A stretch of 8,375 nt of DNA from Oscillospiraceae bacterium. GTDB taxonomy: Bacteria > Bacillota > Clostridia > Oscillospirales > Ruminococcaceae. The stretch's first letter is position 1; each line of letters starts with the position of its first letter. Shown piece after piece: positions 1 through 6,431 of this stretch. The stretch lies in NCBI GenBank assembly GCA_020024235.1, contig JAHHUA010000069.1, positions 1 through 8,375 of the forward strand, in the 5' to 3' direction. The notes beneath the pieces are model-generated. The model ran no database searches. It was not told the origin of the DNA and saw nothing but the letters and a program-made list of their open reading frames with translations. Both the position numbers and the translations under genes were made by a program.

Positions 1-1422
1 ACGTTTAATTTGACGTTTAGCTTCAGGGAATATTTCAATTCCATCACCATGATAAACATTCTTAACCAATGTCATTATTTTATCTTCAATGCTCATATCG
101 GTGTCATAACAGAATGTAAAATTGTTTTCCAGGTCACAAAGTTTTACTACTTCTTCTGCCAAAGTAATACCGCCTTCGCCACCCTTAGCCCAAACCTCAC
201 AGAGTGCCACATTTACACCCAGTTCGTTGCATTTGTTTTCAATAAGTTTAAGTTCTGCCTCACTGTCATTTACAAAACGGTTAATTGCCACAACAACAGG
301 CAGATGATATACATTTTTAACATTTTCAATGTGTTGCAAAAGATTTGGAAGTCCTTTTTCCAATGCTTCCAGGTTTTCTTCACCTAGGTTTTCTTTTTTA
401 ACTCCTCCGTGATGTTTCAAAGCTTTAACTGTAGCTACCAACACCACTGCGGAAGGTTTCAGATTAGCTTTTCTGCATTTTATATCAATGAATTTTTCGG
501 CACCTAAATCTGCACCGAATCCTGCTTCTGTTACAACATAATCACCCAGTTTAAGTGCCATTTTGGTTGCCATAATACTGTTGCAGCCATGTGCAATATT
601 TGCAAAGGGACCACCATGTACAAATGCAGGAGTATGTTCGATGGTTTGTACTAAATTTGGTTTCAAAGCTTCTTTTAAAAGAGCTGTCAAAGCACCTTCT
701 GCTTTAAGTTGACCCGCAGTAACAGGTTCATCATTATATGTAAAACCAACAACTATGTTGCTTAGTCTTTCTTTCAAATTGTTTAAATCAGTTGCAAGGC
801 ATAAAATAGCCATAATTTCAGATGCAACGGTGATATCATATCCATCTTCACGTGTAACACCGTTAGATCTTCCTCCCAAACCGTCCACAACATATCTTAA
901 CTGTCTGTCATTCATATCAACACAGCGTTTCCATGAGATTTTGCGTGGGTCAATTTGAAGTTCATTTCCATGATAGATATGGTTATCAACTAATGCAGCC
1001 AACAAATTATTTGCAGCTCCGATAGCGTGCATATCTCCTGTAAAATGAAGATTTATTTCTTCCATAGGCAAGACTTGTGCATATCCGCCGCCTGCTGCTC
1101 CTCCTTTAACCCCGAAAACAGGTCCCAGAGATGGTTCACGGAGAGCCACTACAGATTTTTTGCCTATTTTTCTAAGAGCATCAGATAAACCTACTGTAAC
1201 GGTTGTTTTACCTTCACCTGCCGGTGTGGGGCTTATAGCTGTTACCAAGATCAGCTTTCCGTCAGGTTTATCTGAATTATCTTTTAGAAAATTGTAGTCG
1301 ATTTTTGCTTTGTATTTGCCGTAAGTTTCTATATATTTATCATCAATTCCGATTGATTTTGCAATATCAAGTATATTATACATCTCTGAGCTTTGAGCAA
1401 TTTCGTAATCTGATTTAGCCAT
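1..1422 (-). CDS. fhs: Formate-tetrahydrofolate ligase, partial (C-terminus outside window)
   Basis: This cytosolic enzyme joins formate to tetrahydrofolate with ATP to give 10-formyl-THF, and can run in reverse to make ATP in fermenters. The frame is open for 474 codons to the window edge; family members are about 556 residues, so roughly 80 C-terminal residues are missing. A P-loop-like motif PTPAGEGKTT lies at residues 65-74. The family signature VKGGAAGGGY lies at 105-114, and VATVKALKHHGG at 329-340 matches the second family signature. The start ATG at 1422 follows AAGGGGG (1432-1438) with a 9-nt spacer. It is the fifth gene after gcvT-gcvH-gcvPA-gcvPB, separated from gcvPB by 171 bp that contain a terminator-like structured element, so its expression may be partly uncoupled from the gcv genes. 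No frameshift is seen. Identification is from conserved motifs and is very secure. Confidence 0.97.
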   Translation of the reverse strand, partial: MAKSDYEIAQSSEMYNILDIAKSIGIDDKYIETYGKYKAKIDYNFLKDNSDKPDGKLILVTAISPTPAGEGKTTVTVGLSDALRKIGKKSVVALREPSLGPVFGVKGGAAGGGYAQVLPMEEINLHFTGDMHAIGAANNLLAALVDNHIYHGNELQIDPRKISWKRCVDMNDRQLRYVVDGLGGRSNGVTREDGYDITVASEIMAILCLATDLNNLKERLSNIVVGFTYNDEPVTAGQLKAEGALTALLKEALKPNLVQTIEHTPAFVHGGPFANIAHGCNSIMATKMALKLGDYVVTEAGFGADLGAEKFIDIKCRKANLKPSAVVLVATVKALKHHGGVKKENLGEENLEALEKGLPNLLQHIENVKNVYHLPVVVAINRFVNDSEAELKLIENKCNELGVNVALCEVWAKGGEGGITLAEEVVKLCDLENNFTFCYDTDMSIEDKIMTLVKNVYHGDGIEIFPEAKRQIKR

Positions 1423-1458
1423 AGAGTTTTACCCCCTTATTAAAAATAATATCAGTAT

Positions 1459-1547
1459 AAAAAAGAAAGGCTGAAAGATCAACCGAACAGTATGGTTTTC
1501 CCCATTGAAAGGTGTGGGGATCACCTTCAGGGTCTTTCAGCTTTTTC
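1459..1547 (-). terminator. Intrinsic terminator-like hairpin after gcvPB / in fhs leader
   Basis: On the minus strand CTGAAAGA (1540-1533) pairs perfectly with TCTTTCAG (1478-1471). The stem extends outward through AAAG/CTTT around one bulged C and is followed by a T-run (1464-1459). It lies 46 nt after the gcvPB stop and would end the gcv transcript or attenuate read-through into fhs. The loop is long (54 nt) and itself structured, which is unusual for a plain terminator. The plus-strand copy is followed by a weaker T-rich stretch, so it might also act on antisense transcripts. Confidence 0.6.
1471..1540 (-). promoter_or_regulatory. Candidate structured RNA leader of fhs (competing helices)
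   Basis: Inside the terminator-like stem, TGAAGGTG (1529-1522) can pair with CACCTTTCA (1514-1506, one bulge). The loop of that hairpin, TCCCCA (1520-1515), is perfectly complementary to TGGGGA (1504-1499) just downstream. The two helices are either alternatives or, if the first shortens to GGTG/CACC, an H-type pseudoknot. AACC/GGTT (1497-1494 with 1484-1481) gives a further small hairpin. TGAAAG of the outer stem could instead pair with CTTTCA (1511-1506), which would break the terminator. This resembles an attenuator or riboswitch. I compared it by eye with ZTP (pfl), THF and glycine riboswitch cores and found no match. A TATAAA box (1555-1550) sits just before it, but its -35 is poor. Function is inferred from complementarity only. 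Confidence 0.4.
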
Positions 1548-1593
1548 ATTTTATAAATTTACTATGTAATGATTAGATTTAGAAAAAACAATT

Positions 1594-3027
1594 TTAAAAC
1601 TCATAACGAAGATGAGGATTTCTTGCAGCATTTACTTCGTCTAAACGACGAACAGATGTTGAAACAGGAGCCTCATGCAAAGCTGATGGATTTGCGATTG
1701 CTTCTTCATAAATCTTGTGGAATACGTCGGAAGCTTCATCCAATGTTTCTTTGGATTCTGTTTCTGTAGGTTCAACCATCAAAGCTTCCTCAACAATAAG
1801 TGGGAAGTACATTGTGGGTGGGTGAATACCATTGTCAAGAAGAGCCTTGGCAATATCCATAGCAGAAACATCCTTATCTTTTTTAAGGTTGGAAATAGTC
1901 ATTACAAACTCATGCATACAACCTTCATCAAATGCCATATTATAAACATCTTTAAGTTTATTCATCAGGTAGTTACAGTTAAGAACAGCATTTTGAGCAG
2001 CTTCCGGAATACCTTCCTTACCAAGTGTCAAAATGTAACTCAAAGCCTTAACTACTACTAAGAAGTTACCATAAAAATGTTTAACAGTGCCAATAGTTTG
2101 CGGACGATCATAATCCAAACGATATTTGTCGTTTTCTTTAACTACAACAGGTGTTGGAAGGAATGGAGTAAGAATCTTTTTGCATCCTACAGGACCTGAA
2201 CCAGGACCTCCGCCACCATGTGGTGTAGAGAATGTTTTGTGCAAATTAAGGTGAATAACATCAAATCCCATATCACCCGGGCGAACTATTCCCATAACAG
2301 CATTGAGGTTAGCACCGTCATAGTAGCAAAGACCGCCTGCTTCATGGATAATTTTTGTAATTTCCAAAATGTTCTTATCAAACAAACCAACTGTATTTGG
2401 GTTTGTGAGCATCAAACCAGCTGTGTCATCCCCTACTACTTCTTTCAGTTTTTCAACATCTACACAACCATCAGGAGATGATGTAACATTGACAATTTCA
2501 AATCCTGCCATAGCAGCACTTGCCGGGTTTGTACCGTGAGCAGAGTCAGGAACAATAATCTTATTACGTTTTTTATCATTTCTTGCTTCATGGTATGCTT
2601 TAATAAGGAGCAAACCTGTGTATTCACCATGAGCACCTGCTGCAGGTTGGAATGTCATATTATCCATTCCTGTTATTTCACAAAGGAACTCTTCAGCCTT
2701 ATGTAAAACCTCCAATGAACCTTGTGCAGTTTCAGAAGGCTGTAATGGGTGAATCTTTGTAAAACCAGGCAAAGCAGCAATTTCTTCATTTACCTTAGGA
2801 TTGTATTTCATTGTACAGGATCCCAAAGGATAGAAACCGTCATTTACACCATGTGTATGTTTCATAAGTTCTGTATAATGACGGGACAAGTCGTTTTCGG
2901 ACAGCTGTGGCAGATGCAATGGCTGTTCACGCTTGTTAGCAGATGATACAGAAACTACAGGCACATCGCATTCAGGCAATATGCTGCAGCCTCTTCCTTC
3001 ATGACTTCTTTCAAAAATCAGTTTCAT
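1594..3027 (-). CDS. gcvPB: Glycine dehydrogenase (decarboxylating) subunit 2, GcvPB
   Basis: This is the PLP-bearing half of the split P-protein of the glycine cleavage system. With GcvPA it decarboxylates glycine and loads the aminomethyl group on the lipoyl arm of GcvH. The protein has 477 residues, normal for this subunit. The Schiff-base lysine is K264 in NLHKTFSTPHGGGG (261-274). DGANLNA (237-243), DSAHGTNPAS (161-170) and GSCTMKYNPK (69-78) are further conserved P-protein motifs. Its ATG overlaps the gcvPA stop as ATGA, with AAGGAGGTG (3044-3036) ahead of it, so the two subunits are translationally coupled, fitting a 1:1 complex. The stop is TAA at 1596-1594. All key residues are present and it should be active. 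Confidence 0.97.
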   Translation of the reverse strand: MKLIFERSHEGRGCSILPECDVPVVSVSSANKREQPLHLPQLSENDLSRHYTELMKHTHGVNDGFYPLGSCTMKYNPKVNEEIAALPGFTKIHPLQPSETAQGSLEVLHKAEEFLCEITGMDNMTFQPAAGAHGEYTGLLLIKAYHEARNDKKRNKIIVPDSAHGTNPASAAMAGFEIVNVTSSPDGCVDVEKLKEVVGDDTAGLMLTNPNTVGLFDKNILEITKIIHEAGGLCYYDGANLNAVMGIVRPGDMGFDVIHLNLHKTFSTPHGGGGPGSGPVGCKKILTPFLPTPVVVKENDKYRLDYDRPQTIGTVKHFYGNFLVVVKALSYILTLGKEGIPEAAQNAVLNCNYLMNKLKDVYNMAFDEGCMHEFVMTISNLKKDKDVSAMDIAKALLDNGIHPPTMYFPLIVEEALMVEPTETESKETLDEASDVFHKIYEEAIANPSALHEAPVSTSVRRLDEVNAARNPHLRYEF

Positions 3028-4358
3028 CTTGCAGCCACCTCCTTAATAATTTCTACCATGTTGTCAATATCAGCTTTAGTGTTCTTTTCTGTACAGCACC
3101 ACAAAATTGAACCCTTATTTTCATCGTCAAGAGGAAGTCCTCCCAAAATTCCGTGTTTTTCCAGTTCTGCCATCAATGTACAAGGACAAATCGGACAAGT
3201 CATAACAAACTCATGGAAGAATTCACCTTTGTATTTAAGTTCAAATCCTTTAATTTCAGAAAGCTTTTCAGCGAGGTAGTGTGCCTTTGACATGGACAAA
3301 ACAGCAGCTTTTTCAAGACCTTCTTTACCCATGGCAGACAGGTAAACTGCAGCTGTCATAGCGCAAAGTGCCTGGTTGGAACAGATATTACTGGAAGCTT
3401 TTTCACGGCGAATATGTTGTTCTCTTGCCTGAAGTGTCAAAACAAAAGCTCTCTTTCCGTCAATATCCACGGTTTCTCCTACAATACGTCCGGGAAGTTT
3501 TCTTGTCATGGCAGATTTAGCAGCCATAAATCCAAGGTATGGACCGCCAAATGCCAAAGGCATACCTAAAGGCTGACCTTCACCGACTGCTATATCAGCA
3601 CCGCATTCTGCAGGAGTTTTAACAATGCCCAAAGAAATAGGATTGCATCCTACTATAAGCTTGCCTTTAGCAGCATGAATAATTTCAGCAGCCTTTTCTA
3701 TATTTTCCATTTGACCGTAGTAGTTGGGCTGTTCAATATACAGACATGCTGTTGTTTTAGCGTCCAAATTACCTTCAATAGAGGATAAATCAGTAACGCC
3801 ATCCTTTACAGGAACGATTACAAGTTCTGTGTCGGAAGCAAAACAGTATGTTTTCATTGTTCTGATTACTTCAGGATTGCAGGCAGCAGATACATATGTA
3901 ATATTGCGGCTGCGTTCTCTGCACATTGCAGCGGCCTCAGCAGCAGCTGTTGCACCATCATAAACAGATGCGTTAGAAACATCCATACCTGTAAGTTCAC
4001 AAATCATGGTCTGATATTCAAAAATTGACTGAAGTACACCTTGGCTGATTTCAGCCTGATAAGGTGTATATGATGTCAAGAATTCTTCTTTTGAAGTTAC
4101 GCTTTTAACGATTGAAGGAATGTAGTGATCATAAGCACCTGCACCACGGAAAATTGAGGAGAAAATTTTATTTTTTCCTGCAATTTCGGACATAGTTCTG
4201 TTGACTTCCATTTCAGACATACCTTCAGGAATGTTAAGTCCGTTTTTAAGTAAAACTTCTTGAGGAATATGTGAAAACAAGTCTTCCATTTTGGAAAAAC
4301 CTGCTGTTTTTAGCATTTCTTGACGCTCACTCTTTGCTGATGGAATGTATGAGCCCAT
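3024..4358 (-). CDS. gcvPA: Glycine dehydrogenase (decarboxylating) subunit 1, GcvPA
   Basis: This is the N-terminal, non-PLP half of the split P-protein. It pairs with GcvPB to form the glycine decarboxylase active site. The protein has 444 residues, the usual length. Family motifs include RGAGAYDHYIP (71-81), YTPYQAEISQG (97-107) and NASVYDGATAAAEA (129-142), plus a GEGQPLGMPLAFGGP stretch further on. The start ATG overlaps the gcvH stop by one base (TAATG) and is preceded inside gcvH by AAGGAGG (4372-4366) with a 7-nt spacer, so translation is probably coupled to gcvH. The split P-protein is typical of Bacillota, Thermotoga and many archaea, whereas Proteobacteria and eukaryotes have one long chain. 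Confidence 0.97.
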   Translation of the reverse strand: MGSYIPSAKSERQEMLKTAGFSKMEDLFSHIPQEVLLKNGLNIPEGMSEMEVNRTMSEIAGKNKIFSSIFRGAGAYDHYIPSIVKSVTSKEEFLTSYTPYQAEISQGVLQSIFEYQTMICELTGMDVSNASVYDGATAAAEAAAMCRERSRNITYVSAACNPEVIRTMKTYCFASDTELVIVPVKDGVTDLSSIEGNLDAKTTACLYIEQPNYYGQMENIEKAAEIIHAAKGKLIVGCNPISLGIVKTPAECGADIAVGEGQPLGMPLAFGGPYLGFMAAKSAMTRKLPGRIVGETVDIDGKRAFVLTLQAREQHIRREKASSNICSNQALCAMTAAVYLSAMGKEGLEKAAVLSMSKAHYLAEKLSEIKGFELKYKGEFFHEFVMTCPICPCTLMAELEKHGILGGLPLDDENKGSILWCCTEKNTKADIDNMVEIIKEVAAR

Positions 4359-4741
4359 TATGCTTCCTCCTTTGCAACAATCTCCTCATAAGCTGATACT
4401 GAGAGAAGTTCTTCTTTGTCAGAAACTTCTCCGATTTGTACAAACCAAGCATCATATGGAGCTTCGTTTACGAGTTCAGGATGATCGAGCAGTTCTTCAT
4501 TGATAGCGATAACTTTACCTGTAACAGGACTGATTACATCAGAAACTGCCTTTACAGATTCAACGTCGCTGAATGCTTCGCCGGCTTCTACTTCGTCATC
4601 TACTTCAGGAAGGTTAATGAATACCAAATCTCCCAAAGAGTGTTGAGCGTAGTCAGTAAGACCAATCTTAACTGTACCGTCTTCCATTTCCTTTACCCAT
4701 TCATGGGATTCTGTGTATAACAATTCGCTTGGATTTTTCAT
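4358..4741 (-). CDS. gcvH: Glycine cleavage system H protein (lipoyl carrier)
   Basis: This small lipoyl-domain protein carries the aminomethyl intermediate from the P-protein to GcvT and is reoxidised by the L-protein. The lipoylated lysine sits in the ESVKAVS motif and is residue 64 with the start used here. The N-terminal YTESHEWV and the TGKVIAIN strand after the lipoyl loop are typical. Two in-frame ATGs exist. The upstream one (4750) directly abuts GGAGG (4755-4751) with no spacer, while the second (4741) has an ideal 9-nt spacer, so the 127-residue product is preferred over 130. It lies 62 nt after gcvT and overlaps gcvPA by one base. No L-protein or lipoate ligase gene is in the window, so lipoylation must be supplied from elsewhere. 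Confidence 0.95.
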   Translation of the reverse strand: MKNPSELLYTESHEWVKEMEDGTVKIGLTDYAQHSLGDLVFINLPEVDDEVEAGEAFSDVESVKAVSDVISPVTGKVIAINEELLDHPELVNEAPYDAWFVQIGEVSDKEELLSVSAYEEIVAKEEA

Positions 4742-4750
4742 AGCTTTCAT

Positions 4751-4755
4751 CCTCC
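4751..4755 (-). promoter_or_regulatory. Ribosome binding site deciding the gcvH start
   Basis: GGAGG on the minus strand directly touches the ATG at 4750-4748 but lies 9 nt from the in-frame ATG at 4741-4739. Ribosomes need a spacer of several bases, so the downstream ATG is the likely start. Confidence 0.75.
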
Positions 4756-4771
4756 AATAATTTTTATTTTT

Positions 4772-4784
4772 CGGGCAATGCCCG
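4772..4784 (-). other. Small GC-rich hairpin in the gcvT-gcvH gap
   Basis: CGGGC and GCCCG form a perfect 5-bp stem around a 3-nt loop in the 62-bp gap. On the minus strand it is flanked by A-runs with no T-tract, so it should not terminate the operon; it may mark a processing or stability point in the mRNA. On the plus strand the same hairpin is followed by TTTTT (4785-4789), so it could stop antisense transcription. The stem is short, so function is uncertain. Confidence 0.4.
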
Positions 4785-4803
4785 TTTTTAACATTTATTT
4801 TAA

Positions 4804-5892
4804 TTAACCGCGTTTATAGAACTGAACCTTAACAACTTCGGCATCTACTTTTTTGCCGCGGATTTCTACTTGAAGTATTGCGCCCAAAGGTGCGTCTTCC
4901 TTCTCAACGATAGCCATAGCATAAGCTCCGCCAAGGTATGGACAGTGTGTACCGCTTGTTGTATGACCGATAAGCTTATCACCTGCATATACAGGGAAGT
5001 TTTCTCTTGCAATACCACGTCCCAAAATTTTAAGACCTATACGCTTAACTTTTGGTGTACCCATTTTTTCCATAGGTTCTTTTCCGATAAATTCTTCTTT
5101 ATCCATCTTTACAAACATACCAAGACCTGTTTGTTTAGGTGTGATTTCATCATTCATTTCATGGCCGTAAAGAGGCATACCTGCTTCAAGACGCAAAGTA
5201 TCACGAGCGCCCAATCCACATGGAATAAGTCCGAATTCTTTTCCGGCTTCCAAAAGCTTGTTCCAAAGTTCACAAGCTGTGTCCTTAGAGCAGTAGAATT
5301 CATAGCCGTCTTCACCGGTGTATCCTGTTTTGGAAATAAGGCAGTCAATTCCTGCAACTTTACCTGTTTTAACAAAACTGTAATATTTAGTAGGAATGTC
5401 CTTTTGGTCAGCAAGCTTTGCAAGAATTTCAGCAGATTTAGGTCCTTGCAGTGCAATTTGTCCTACATTATCGGAAATATCTTCCAGTTTAACATCACCA
5501 ATAAGGTTTTTCTTCATCCATTCAACGTCCTTATGACGGTTAGCAGCATTTACAACTGCCATATAAGATGTATTTTCTTTGATGCAGTACACGATGAGGT
5601 CATCAACTACTCCGCCCTTGTCATTGCACATCGGGCTGTATCTTACATCACCTGCAACCATATCTGCAAAATCGTTTGTCATCAAATGCTGAACATTTTT
5701 TAGAGCATCTGGACCGGTAAAAATAACTTCGCCCATGTGTGATACGTCAAAGAGTCCGGCTTTTGTACGAACAGCCATATGTTCTGTGATAACACCGGTT
5801 TCATACTGCACTGGCAGCAGATAGCCGGCAAAAGGTACGATTTTACCTTTCAGAGCCTCATGGCAATCATAAAGAGGTGTTTTCAGTTCCAT
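4804..5892 (-). CDS. gcvT: Aminomethyltransferase (glycine cleavage T protein)
   Basis: GcvT moves the aminomethyl carbon from lipoylated GcvH to tetrahydrofolate, giving 5,10-methylene-THF and ammonia. The protein has 362 residues, full length for the family. It shows FDVSHMGE (48-55), GGVVDDLIVY (93-102, containing the conserved aspartate of the folate pocket), GYTGEDGYE (190-198) and GLGARDTLRLEAGMPLYGHE (226-245). The C-terminal barrel domain follows, with HTTSGTHCPYLGGAYA near the end. The ATG at 5892 is preceded by AAGGAG (5907-5902) with a 9-nt spacer. It is the first gene of the gcvT-H-PA-PB operon, behind a good promoter and a 5'UTR hairpin. No glycine riboswitch was found upstream. 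Confidence 0.97.
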   Translation of the reverse strand: MELKTPLYDCHEALKGKIVPFAGYLLPVQYETGVITEHMAVRTKAGLFDVSHMGEVIFTGPDALKNVQHLMTNDFADMVAGDVRYSPMCNDKGGVVDDLIVYCIKENTSYMAVVNAANRHKDVEWMKKNLIGDVKLEDISDNVGQIALQGPKSAEILAKLADQKDIPTKYYSFVKTGKVAGIDCLISKTGYTGEDGYEFYCSKDTACELWNKLLEAGKEFGLIPCGLGARDTLRLEAGMPLYGHEMNDEITPKQTGLGMFVKMDKEEFIGKEPMEKMGTPKVKRIGLKILGRGIARENFPVYAGDKLIGHTTSGTHCPYLGGAYAMAIVEKEDAPLGAILQVEIRGKKVDAEVVKVQFYKRG

Positions 5893-5910
5893 AACAATAT
5901 ACTCCTTTCA

Positions 5911-5948
5911 AATGGACAAACAAAATTTATAAAACAAATTTATCCATT
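5911..5948 (-). promoter_or_regulatory. Inverted repeat / hairpin in the gcvT 5'UTR
   Basis: On the minus strand AATGGATAAA (5948-5939) pairs with TTTGTCCATT (5920-5911) over 10 bp with a single G-U wobble. The AT-rich loop is 18 nt. The repeat begins about at the predicted transcription start and ends two bases before GAAAGGAG, the gcvT ribosome binding site. It could be a 5' stabilising hairpin, a translation control element, or, as DNA, an operator over the start point. The arms are clear; the role is inference. Confidence 0.5.
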
Positions 5949-5951
5949 ACT

Positions 5952-5980
5952 AATGTATCACAGCCTGTATTTAAAATCAA
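5952..5980 (-). promoter_or_regulatory. Promoter of the gcvT-H-PA-PB operon
   Basis: A -35 box TTGATT (5980-5975) stands 17 bp from a -10 box TACATT (5957-5952), which is preceded by the extended -10 element TGA. The predicted start is near 5945, leaving a leader of about 50 nt before the gcvT ATG. Box matches are 4-5 of 6, with ideal spacing for the housekeeping sigma factor. Confidence 0.6.
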
Positions 5981-6161
5981 GTATGCGATATAGAGAAAAA
6001 CTTTGTTAAAATCTGTACAAACCTACTATATATTTTTTATAAAAATATGATTTTAAAATATATATAAATAATATTCCTATATTTTTTATACTAAATATAT
6101 TATTAATTTACAAATAAGAATAAACTCTATTAAAAAAAATAATAAATGGAATTATTTTATA

Positions 6162-6190
6162 TTTACTTTTAAAAAACTATATGTTAAAAT
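6162..6190 (+). promoter_or_regulatory. Plus-strand promoter for small RNA candidate
   Basis: TTTACT (6162-6167) and TAAAAT (6185-6190) are separated by exactly 17 bp, with a TGT extended -10 at 6182-6184. The expected start is about 6196-6198, just where a 5' hairpin begins. There is no plus-strand protein gene downstream. Similar boxes can arise by chance in AT-rich DNA, but the correct spacing, extended -10 and matched terminator together support it. Confidence 0.55.
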
Positions 6191-6196
6191 ATAGCT

Positions 6197-6290
6197 GTTC
6201 CATGGAGCACAGTTGCTTATGGACACACACACAACCTTACTGAAAACAGCTGTTCGTAAACAAAAAAACGAAAAGCTGTTTTCTATTTTA
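6197..6290 (+). ncRNA. Candidate small non-coding RNA, about 95 nt
   Basis: The unit runs promoter, hairpin, single-stranded linker, terminator. The 5' hairpin pairs TCCAT (6199-6203) with ATGGA (6219-6223), then AGCA (6206-6209) with TGCT (6214-6217), around the loop CAGT. A linker rich in CA repeats (6224-6242) follows, and then a strong terminator stem. This order is usual for trans-acting bacterial sRNAs, the linker being the natural seed region. A 13-codon frame starting at 6202 (MEHSCLWTHTQPY) lacks a ribosome binding site and is unlikely to be translated. I do not recognise the sequence as SRP RNA, 6S or any riboswitch. AGCTGTTC occurs twice (6193-6200 and 6249-6256), so if the transcript starts slightly upstream its 5' end could pair with the terminator's AACAGCT and compete with termination. 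It lies in the opposite direction to all neighbouring genes, so it is not a leader of any of them. Confidence 0.5.
6243..6290 (+). terminator. Intrinsic terminator of the small RNA candidate
   Basis: AAAACAGCTGTTCG (6243-6256) pairs with CGAAAAGCTGTTTT (6269-6282) over 14 positions with one mismatch, around an A-rich 12-nt loop. It is followed by a T-rich tail on the plus strand (6279-6290). The minus-strand reading has only a short T-run after the stem, so plus is the better orientation. Confidence 0.7.
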
Positions 6291-6391
6291 TATACTTAAT
6301 TATAACTTATATTTTGCAAATAAAAACAATTTATCTAATTAAATAATACTGTATATGTCAAGTAATATATTAACAAGATTTATAAATATAC

Positions 6392-6422
6392 AAAAAAGGA
6401 CATCATGGTAATGTCCTTTTTT
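6392..6422 (-). terminator. Bidirectional intrinsic terminator after the aminopeptidase gene
   Basis: AAAAAAGGACAT (6392-6403) and ATGTCCTTTTTT (6411-6422) are perfect 12-bp inverted arms around a 7-nt loop. This gives a GC-containing stem with six Ts on either strand. It begins 9 bp after the aminopeptidase stop codon, so it ends that transcript and separates it from the gcv operon. It could equally stop plus-strand read-through from the small RNA. Confidence 0.9.
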
Positions 6423-6431
6423 ATAGAGTAA

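Larger units (their letters stand above)
5893..6431. other. Intergenic region between gcvT and the aminopeptidase gene
   Basis: This is a 539-bp, very AT-rich stretch with no convincing protein gene on either strand. It holds the gcvT promoter and leader hairpin, a plus-strand small RNA candidate with its own promoter and terminator, and the aminopeptidase terminator. Between about 5990 and 6160 there are only A/T runs, including a 13-bp direct repeat TATATTTTTTATA at 6029-6041 and 6078-6090 that may be chance in such biased sequence. From 6291 to 6391 I see nothing specific. Confidence 0.7.

Noticed and set aside
1459..1547. fhs leader as a known ZTP (pfl), THF or glycine riboswitch
   Set aside because: The genomic context suggested it, but the conserved cores I know for these classes are not present by eye. 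A covariance-model search would settle it.
4870..5703. Open frame of 277 codons on the plus strand opposite gcvT
   Set aside because: Low-complexity F/C/N-rich antisense translation with no family motifs; gcvT on the other strand is unambiguous.
6029..6090. 13-bp direct repeat TATATTTTTTATA as a regulator binding site
   Set aside because: Composition is pure A/T in a very AT-rich region, so chance recurrence is likely.
6221..6234. CA-dinucleotide run as a functional microsatellite
   Set aside because: It has only about five CA units, too short to be a slippage-prone repeat; it is better described as the linker of the small RNA candidate.
6202..6243. Short frame MEHSCLWTHTQPY inside the small RNA candidate, possibly a leader peptide
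   Set aside because: There is no ribosome binding site before the ATG, the ATG is buried in the 5' hairpin, and there is no downstream plus-strand gene to attenuate.
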